Source: Malachius bipustulatus (lineage: Eukaryota; Arthropoda; Insecta; Coleoptera; Melyridae). Taken from it: DNA of 64,000 bases. Below the pieces are notes generated by a model. That model saw only the letters and a list, made by a program, of their open reading frames with translations, was not told where the DNA came from and did no database searches. This document shows, piece after piece, positions 57,438 through 64,000 of the stretch (position 1 is the stretch's first letter; each line of letters opens with the position of its first letter). The position numbers and the translations under genes were made by a program. Location: contig OU342639.1 of assembly GCA_910589415.1 (NCBI GenBank), positions 19,848,268 through 19,912,267 on the forward strand, read 5' to 3'.

Positions 57438-57501
57438 GACTGAAGACATGGGCGGTACCGTTTCGTCCTTATTATGGACTCATCAGCATATCATATCAGT
57501 C
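57438..57501 (-). ncRNA. Type I hammerhead ribozyme motif
   Basis: On the minus strand the invariant core CTGATGA lies at 57486-57480. Stem II GTCC (57479-57476) pairs with GGAC (57468-57465) around a 7-nt loop ATAATAA, and GAAA follows at 57464-57461. Stem III is minimal: CG(G) pairs with (C)CG across GTAC or TA (57460-57453). Stem I closes the motif: GATATG (57492-57487) with CATGTC (57450-57445, one G-U pair) and, past an asymmetric internal loop, GACTGA (57501-57496) with TCAGTC (57443-57438). Open stem I with a tiny stem III is the layout described for Penelope-like retroelements, which self-cleave their RNA. The base before the cleavage nucleotide is C (57452) where U is required, so this copy reads GCC instead of GUC and is probably inactive. 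Fragments of Penelope-like elements lie 1.2-2.6 kb away. Confidence 0.85.
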
Positions 57502-57836
57502 AGATCCAAACCACACATGATATACGAAATTTGGAAGTTATATCTATTCTAACTGGTGTTTTCGTTTTGTGATGACTTTTAATTTCAATGAGTAAGTAGG
57601 CAACCAGAGAAACGTGCGTGTCTTTATATAGTATTATCCTCGCTATAACAGTAGAGTTGTCATGGATTTATGAACTTTTACACTACTAATGCAGAGGTTT
57701 TATTATTTGTGTGTGTGTGGGGGGGGGGGGGGGTGGCCTCGAACAGGGTTCATTAGCCACAAAATATCAAACATCATCTATCTAGAAAAAATAGACTCTA
57801 AATAAAATATAAAAAATTAAATATAACTCGAAGAGT

Positions 57837-58952
57837 TTAGAGAGGTAGCTTTATAGCTATAAAAAAGTCAGTTAGAGCCTTGTAGATGTCCATATTTGCC
57901 AGTGCAAGGACATTTGTCAAGTTTGTGGGCCTATCCACCTTGTTTTCGTCTAAGGTCTTCCAAAGTCTTTCGGTGGCTTGAGAATTATTCCTGCATTTAA
58001 ACAATATATGGTTCAGGGAACCAACTTCTGAAGGGCAATGTGGGCACATAGGAGTATCATTTATCCCTATCTTATTTAAGTGTTCGGGAAATCTACCATG
58101 TTGAACTTTAAGCCTAAGTATAAGCGTTGTAGAGAAGCGACCTTTTTCGCGATACGGAAATGAAGATGGCAATATTGTGTGCAGAAGTGCATATTGGTTG
58201 TTTGACTGGTTCGTGAATTGTGCCCATTTGTTACTCCAGGCCACGTTCTCCATTCTCCAGAGGCAGGAACTAATATCTTTATGAGATACCAGCTCGACCC
58301 CCTCGCCAGAAGTCAGCGCCTCCCTCGCATATCCGTCTACTGTCTCATTTCCCGTGATACCTGCGTGACCCCTAGCCCAAATAAAGTGAACGCTGCACCT
58401 GGTAAGTTTCAGTAAGTAGCCAAGTTCTAGTATTTCTACAATTAAGTTGTTTTTGATGTGTTTATATATATTGCTATTTAATGCTTCGAGGACGGATCTG
58501 GAGTCTGTTATTATGGCTATGCTACCTATTGAATTGAGGTAGGCCCACTCTAATGCTTTTCGTATGGCACACGCTTCAGCGGTAAATATTGAGCAAATGT
58601 TCCCCAATTTGTATTTCATACTCAGGTTATAATCAGGACAGTATATCGCACAGCCAACTCCGGACTCCGATTTGGAACCATCTGTGTATATTGGGATGGC
58701 TTCGGGAGTTTTCTCCAACACATCTTTGATAATTATTGTGTTATTTATTCCGCCGTGGAAAGAGTACTGAGGGAAGGTAATCTTGGGAGTGTAATGAAGG
58801 AGTTCATATGGTTTCTGGAATAATAGAAATTTTGTTTGCGGTTGTGGAGTTTGCTGCAGGTTTTTAACAATCAAGAAACCCTGGCAAAGTAAGGGAATCC
58901 CCCTCTTTTCCCAGTATTTATCTGTTAGGGTGACAGTGCTTAATTTGGACAT
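57837..58952 (-). pseudogene. LINE ORF2, RNase H and C-terminal finger (continuation after frameshift)
   Basis: 371 codons are open in the frame overlapping the end of the RT by about 35 bp. The ATG at its start is not a real start; LSTVTLTDKYWEKRGIP joins the RT C-terminus once the shift is allowed for. RNase H shows all four acidic positions: IYTDGSKSESGVG (residues 88-100), FTAEACAIRKALEWA, IITDSRSVLEALN and WARGHAGITGNETVDGYARE. This enzyme removes RNA from the RNA-DNA hybrid. A finger MCPHCPSEVGSLNHILFKC (about residue 305) and a short C-terminus follow, with the stop next to 57837. RNase H appears catalytically complete. Confidence 0.9.
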
Positions 58953-60965
58953 GCAGTAAGTTTATTATATCGCTAGAGTTAAATTGTAGTAGCTTTGCTG
59001 CAAATTTGTTAGCCATATACTGTCTTCTATGTGCTAGAGGGATTTCGCCCGATTCCGCCAAAAGGATGGGACATGGAGTACATGGAGTACTCTTCATCGC
59101 GCCCAAGACAATTCGAAGGCATTTAAACTGAACGCGACCCACGTGGAGTAGCCTCGCCCTCGATGCCGTGCCATACAAGAATTGTCCGTATTCAACTATG
59201 GACCTGACAAAGGCTCTATAAAACATAAGAGAGATATGCACGTCTGCTCCCCAGTAGTGCTTGGTGGTACACTTAAGTATATTACAGGCCCTCTCCACTC
59301 GCGTTTTAATGTAATTTATGTGATCTGACCAGAGTAGTCTATTATCGATAATTAGCCCAAGGTACTTAAAGCGTTTCACAACTGGGAAGGTCATTCCACT
59401 CAAAGATACTGTTGTTTCTGCCTTATGATGATATTTTCTGCTTCTTGTGCATATCATTACTGCGCTTTTTTGTGGTGACAATTCGAACCCATGATTTGTC
59501 ATCCAGACTTTGAGTTCGGATACAATATTGTCGAGTTCAGTCACGCATTCTTCTACTGTGTTCCTAGCAGTTAAGAAGCATACATCATCAGCGTATTGTA
59601 TACAGGTGGGACCCTCTCGCAAGTTGTGCAGATTGGCTGTATATACGTTAAATAAGATTGGGCTTAGTACTGAGCCTTGCATTAGTCCTTGGGCTAATAT
59701 TCTAGGGCCATGAAGAATTCCCTTGTGGTCTCTTAAGAAAATTTTACGATTGGAGAAGAGCTGTAGTATACCGTTCACCACATTCTTTGGGCAGTGTATT
59801 TTAAACAGCTTTCGTGATAGCAAGTTCAGGTCGACAGCATCATACGCCCCCTCCATATCAATAAACAGTAACCCCACTGATTGTTTGTTTGTTAATGCGA
59901 GTTGAATGCTACTTACCAGGCACGTCAACGCATCCAAGGTACCCACACCACGTCGAAAGCCAAACTGATTACCGGGCAGCAAGGAATTAAACTCCAAGTA
60001 CCACTCCAGTCTCGCCTTAATCATTCTTTCGAACGTTTTGGCAAAGCAGGACATAAGCGAGATCGGGCGATAAGATGAGGGGAGCTCACCGTCCCTGCCA
60101 GGTTTCAGAAACAGACACACAGTTATTTCCTTCAACTGTTCAAAGGTTTCCCCTTTCGTCCACCAGGAGTTAAATATTTCCAACAAAATTTCTAAACAGT
60201 TATGTGGGAGGTGTTTGATGATAGGATATGTGAATTGATCTTTACCAGGTGCAGTGCTTTTTGAGTCTTTGATGGAGTTTTTCAGTTCTTTAATAGAAAA
60301 AGGGTCACCTAGCATTGAGCCTCTATTATGTAATGAATGATCGGGTTCGAACTTTATACTATTCTGAGCGGATGCTGGTGCCAATCGGTCCAGTATCATA
60401 TCTCTACGTTCATCAGACAAGACGGGGGACGCCTGAGTTCGGTAAGTATTTGAGATACGTTTCACCATTTTCCAGATTTGTGTGATAGGGGTTCTTCTAT
60501 TTAATTTACTTACATATGACTTCCAGCTCTCCCTACTTTTCTGCTTAAAGGTACGCTTAGCTTCGGCCTCTATGTTTTTGAATGTTAGATAGTGCTCTAA
60601 GTTGGATGTTTTCTTATAATTGGACAGGGCTAGTTTTCTTTTCCTTACCGCAGCCGAACACTCATCATCCCACCAAATGGGTTGTCGTTTTGTTGGGTAG
60701 GCTGCTCTTTTTTCTGGTACAGAGAGATTACAAGCTTCTTCTAAATGTGATAAGAGTCTCGAATATTTGGAGCAGTTGTTCTGTGAATTTGAGTCAGGGA
60801 GGGGAAGTTCGGTGAGGTAGTCGGAAAATTTAACCCAATCGGCCTTTTCCTCTTTCCACCTGGTTTTGGGGGGAGTGGGGTCGTGTTTATACTTTATATC
60901 TATCTTGATTACGATAGGCAAGTGAAAGGAACCCAAGGAGTCTTGATAGATGTCCCAAGTTTTAT
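58918..60965 (-). pseudogene. LINE ORF2, end of endonuclease and reverse transcriptase
   Basis: The minus frame starts upstream of the ATG at 60936; the preceding codons still read DIYQDSLGSFHLPIVIKI. This matches the final endonuclease motif S-D-H-x-P-I, with Phe in place of Asp. A linker follows (PIWWDDECSAAVRKRK near residues 89-104). The RT runs from about residue 235: STAPGKDQFTYPIIKHLP, ITVCLFLKPGRDGELPSSYR, LFIDMEGAYDAVDL with the first Asp, AQGLMQGSVLSPILFNVY, and IQYADDVCFL with the catalytic pair (YADD at 59595-59584). ELSPQKSAVMI and FKYLGLIID come next. The thumb follows (EYGQFLYG, FKCLRIVLGAMKS). 672 codons are open without a stop. A frameshift near 58945 cuts it from the RNase H frame. 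RT residues look intact. Confidence 0.9.
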
Positions 60966-61124
60966 TATTTCAAGAACTACACATTGATTCTCATTCATAA
61001 GTATATACCTACCCACATTCATTTTCAAGCTAATTTTATTGAATTTTTACTAGTGTATTTATAAAGTAGATGTTAATACACGAATTAAGATGTTATGGCA
61101 CATTCTTTCACCCTGGGCTTTTTA

Positions 61125-61157
61125 GATTTATAATTATTTTTATTGAACCACTAATTA
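61125..61157. repeat. 33-bp direct repeat, copy 2
   Basis: Identical to 57289-57321 and in the same orientation. It lies about 160 bp beyond the 5' end of the LINE. The extra flanking DNA on both sides means a simple LINE target duplication is not certain. Confidence 0.85.
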
Positions 61158-61159
61158 CA

Positions 61160-64000
61160 AATTTGTTAATTTGTAAAAATTGTTGATTATGTTAATTTAC
61201 TTGTTATATTAATTTTCATCCTTAGTCGAAATCGAGTTCAGTAATCTTTGAGTATGGAAAACCGCAGAGAACGACTCTAGAACTTGAGTTTCATGGAAGA
61301 GTAGAAGATATGTGTGCTGTTAGTTGCAGTGTCAGTGGTTTTTAGTACGAAGTATTGTGTTAAGGTCAAGAGTAAGGTTCGTTGGAGGAACAAACTTTTA
61401 CTGGAAACGAAGAATATATGGTTGCCTTTTCATATTTTCTCTAATATCGATTGTGGTGTTTCTAAAATTCCTGGAGTTTATATAGAAAAAGCAATATGCC
61501 TTGTTTTCTCTACAGATGGAGGTAGGAGAATGGTCTTCGGCCAACGATGTAGAAACGAGATAGGAAGGGTTTTAGGTTCAAGTCTAGTATAGTCATTTAT
61601 CCCAAGATGTAACCTCTATCTTGTGTATGTATTATCTTTTACCTATCAATCAGTCAACTCCTCCATTACCTGGTTATCTTTAAATCGAATGGGTAAAGTT
61701 CCAGACTGGTCTCATGATTGGATTACGACTTTAACTTTAACTTTAACTCATTTTAATGAAATACATCTTCCTTTGAGTGAAAAACCATTGTACATAATAG
61801 TCCAGAAGAAAAATATTAGCTAGCAATTAAGGGGTAATTAAATGAGCGAGAATCAGCGTTTGTTTGTTTTCTTATGCACCTGAACCCTCTACGAAAATTC
61901 AAGCCTTGACGTTTCCAATTCTAAATATGTCTCTTCAGTTCTTGACAGTTTTATGCTAAACATAGATATGGTTGTTCCATTTTCATTAAACATCTCTAGA
62001 ATGTTCAAGGTCTTTCTACATGGACGTTATATCCGGTGGCGCGAAGTGACGTTTGGCTTTTTCGCCATGTTGTTTGTTTAAATTGTTCGTGTTTGTTTTT
62101 AATTTATTTGTGATTATTATCACTATTAATAATCAACTTTTTCACACTAATTTATCATTTCTTAGCCATTCATGAAGTCAATAGTAAATCATTTTCCACT
62201 TACTCACAATTATGAAGTATCGGCCCAGCTTTAAAAACAATCTTCCTAGACGCTCTCTACGCTAAACCAACAACATAAACATTCCATTACACAATCGTTC
62301 CGAGGAGAAATTACGTCCAAATAGGGGAATATTCATGCTGGAGGAAGATAAGTTTCTGACATGGGTGTCAAATGCAACAAAGACAACTTTTTTGGAAGAA
62401 ATAGTTGTCATTAAATGAGACTTGATTCCAAATACCCCATTATGGCGGATCAAAGTGTAGTAGTCAAACTTTATACTTTCGTCGAAAATATGAGTCACCT
62501 ACTGGAGCATATATTCATGTGTAGGGATGACAAAATATAAATGTACTTTTATCGTTTTATCGATAAAAAAAATGTTACAACCACCTACAACAACTATTGT
62601 TGACCTCATTTCTACCTGTTTCTTCCGTGTTTATGTGAATAGATATTTATTTTTTATTTCATGATGGGCTTGATCCACTGCAGTGACCCCGATGATTAGC
62701 TGCAGCAGTGCCAGGTCAAGTTTTATGTCAATAACAAGGATAAAAAAGTATAAATCTTCCATTTAGGTACGAGCAGGAGTCTCTTTCAAACGTTCGAAGC
62801 TCAATTTGTTGCACACGTGTATTTTCGTAAGCTCGTATGTATGAAAAGTTGTTGTTAAAAGGCAATCATGACCAAAATTAAAAGTGAGTCTGCGATTAAG
62901 TTATAGATTGTTTAATTGTTTAAAGCATCTTTCTTATCGATCCAGTTTAGCTATTACATTAGTTGGTCAATTCCTTTGACAAATTGACGGCATCGCTATA
63001 ATCTTGCCTTTGCATTCACGCCCATGGTCTGCTACAAAGTGCCTTTTAGGCTTCAACAATCTTACGGTCAACAACAGTGTGACATTTAATGACCCCAAGA
63101 CAGGCGCGCAAACTAATTCTATCAAGAACACATGGTGGCATGCTAAGGCAACCATGACTAGGTAAATCTACAACCAGGAAGATGTTTTATTATGGTTACT
63201 TGGCTGAATCCTTTTTGTTTAGTGAAATTGGTCTCCAGTATCCATAATTCGGTATAAATTCTTTTCCTATAGACGAATATTCCGAAGGAGACGGAATAAC
63301 GCGCAGGACGTGGACTAATAATTGGAAAAAGTTTTCTCCAATTTACAGTGACTCATAACTAGGCTCACAAATAAAATAGAACATCCAGTAGTAGCGTTAT
63401 AAAGGTAAGTAAAAGTACCCATTGAATTATTCTATTCCGCGTCTTCTATGGTGTCATGTTCTACGACTTCAGAAGACATCAGCCTTCACCATTTAATACA
63501 CACCGTGTCTGTAAAGTCCATCCTTAGCCTTAAAAATTTATTATAAAGGATCTCATTTTTATGCGATACTGCCTGAGTTCCTAAAACTCCTGGATCACGA
63601 TCGGAAGTAAACGCTAACCGAACGGGGGCGAGAGATAGCCATACTTCCGAATAGTGCCGCCGACGTACCACACAATGCAGCCGACACTATACACAGTGTT
63701 CCACAAAGGCATTATTATACAGTGGGACTAAAACAATCGTTATAAAAATAATTAATTAAATGAAAAGGTAAAGTCCCGGAATGGTTACTGGAAGTGTTAG
63801 AAGAACCTTCGTTACACAATAGTGATTATTTAGCCAAATTTTATGTTACTGGTAAATCTTGTTTCACACCACTTCTTCAATTTCATTGTTTCTTTCAGTG
63901 GTTTTTGAAAAGTATATTAAATTGTATATTCGTCGGCTTTTAAATAGGTATAACTGGAGCCTATATTAAATACAAATATGTAAAGGTAGATCTAAGGGAA
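61160..64000. other. Spacer to window end, no gene recognised
   Basis: The longest open frame, 61314-61592 (92 codons, plus), has a natural-looking but unrecognised peptide (KSKVRWRNKLLLETKNIWLP). A TTAACT-type hexamer is repeated at 61730-61750. GTGGCGCGAAGTGACG near 62036 is a GC-richer spot. Near 63690 an ACAGTGTTCCAC motif may be a MITE end. No RNA gene or complete element was seen. Confidence 0.4.

Larger units (their letters stand above)
57700..60965 (-). mobile_element. I/Jockey-group LINE, 5'-truncated, nearly intact ORF2
   Basis: The element reads leftward. It begins inside the endonuclease at about 60965 and runs through RT and RNase H to a stop at 57837. It ends with a short 3' UTR containing TGGCTAATGAACCCTGTTCG (about 57758-57739), then a C-run (57733-57719) and a CA repeat (57718-57708) in minus-strand sense. 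A related 3' end survives at 36820-36915. ORF1 and most of the endonuclease are missing. The low number of disruptions suggests this is the youngest retrotransposon in the window. Confidence 0.88.

Noticed and set aside
61727..61750. TTAACT hexamer run as telomere-like repeat
   Set aside because: Only three to four units and not the TTAGG repeat of insects; simple sequence.
1..64000. CRISPR arrays, operons, bacterial-type promoters
   Set aside because: No regularly spaced short repeats with unique spacers and no bacterial gene organisation; all evidence points to an animal genome.

Overview
This 64-kb window looks like repeat-packed intergenic or intronic DNA from an insect genome. I infer this from the high AT content, the absence of operons or long intact host genes, and the mix of mobile elements: APE-type non-LTR retrotransposons with RNase H, an RLE-type non-LTR element, a Penelope-like element, mariner-superfamily transposases and many foldback MITEs with TA target sites and CAGGGTGT-like ends. 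The insect order cannot be fixed from the sequence; a beetle or hemipteran is a guess.

Layout. 1-1.6 kb: RLE-type LINE remnant running off the left edge. 2.8-3.9 kb: minus-strand LINE remnant (RT thumb plus RNase H). 5.3-8.1 kb: coding-like island, 180-bp tandem duplication, small hairpins. 8.7-10.6 kb: orphan cysteine-containing ORF and a 1.4-kb foldback element. 11.4-13.1 kb: 55-bp tandem repeat and a LINE 3' remnant. 14.2-17.7 kb: long degenerate plus-strand LINE (ORF1-like end, endonuclease, RT). 18.5-19.6 kb: MITE pieces and a tRNA-Ser-like sequence. 20.3-23.6 kb: block of different base composition with a thrice-repeated 29-bp motif. 23.6-29.0 kb: AT-rich, nothing recognised. 29.0-32.2 kb: three abutting elements (mariner-type transposase, MITE family A, a 1.2-kb near-perfect palindrome). 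35.4-36.9 kb: 10-bp minisatellite, TATA/first-exon candidate, LINE tail. 39.5-42.1 kb: GC-rich patch and repeats flanking a coding-like insert. 42.5-44.7 kb: LINE RNase H remnant and MITE pieces. 46.0-48.2 kb: transposase remnant inside ~530-bp inverted repeats. 51.4-54.3 kb: three foldback elements. 54.9-56.2 kb: two Penelope-like fragments head to head. 57.4-57.5 kb: a type I hammerhead ribozyme motif on the minus strand. 57.7-61.0 kb: the best preserved element, a 5'-truncated I/Jockey-group LINE. 61.2-64 kb: nothing recognised.

No gene here is a convincing intact host gene. Host candidates are weak: a TATA box with a tiny first exon at 36.7 kb, a GC-rich patch at 39.6 kb, short coding-like islands at 5.4, 8.9 and 41.0 kb. 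The most interesting signals are the hammerhead motif near Penelope-like fragments, and the modular foldback family whose long arms carry a second, internal terminus-like motif.
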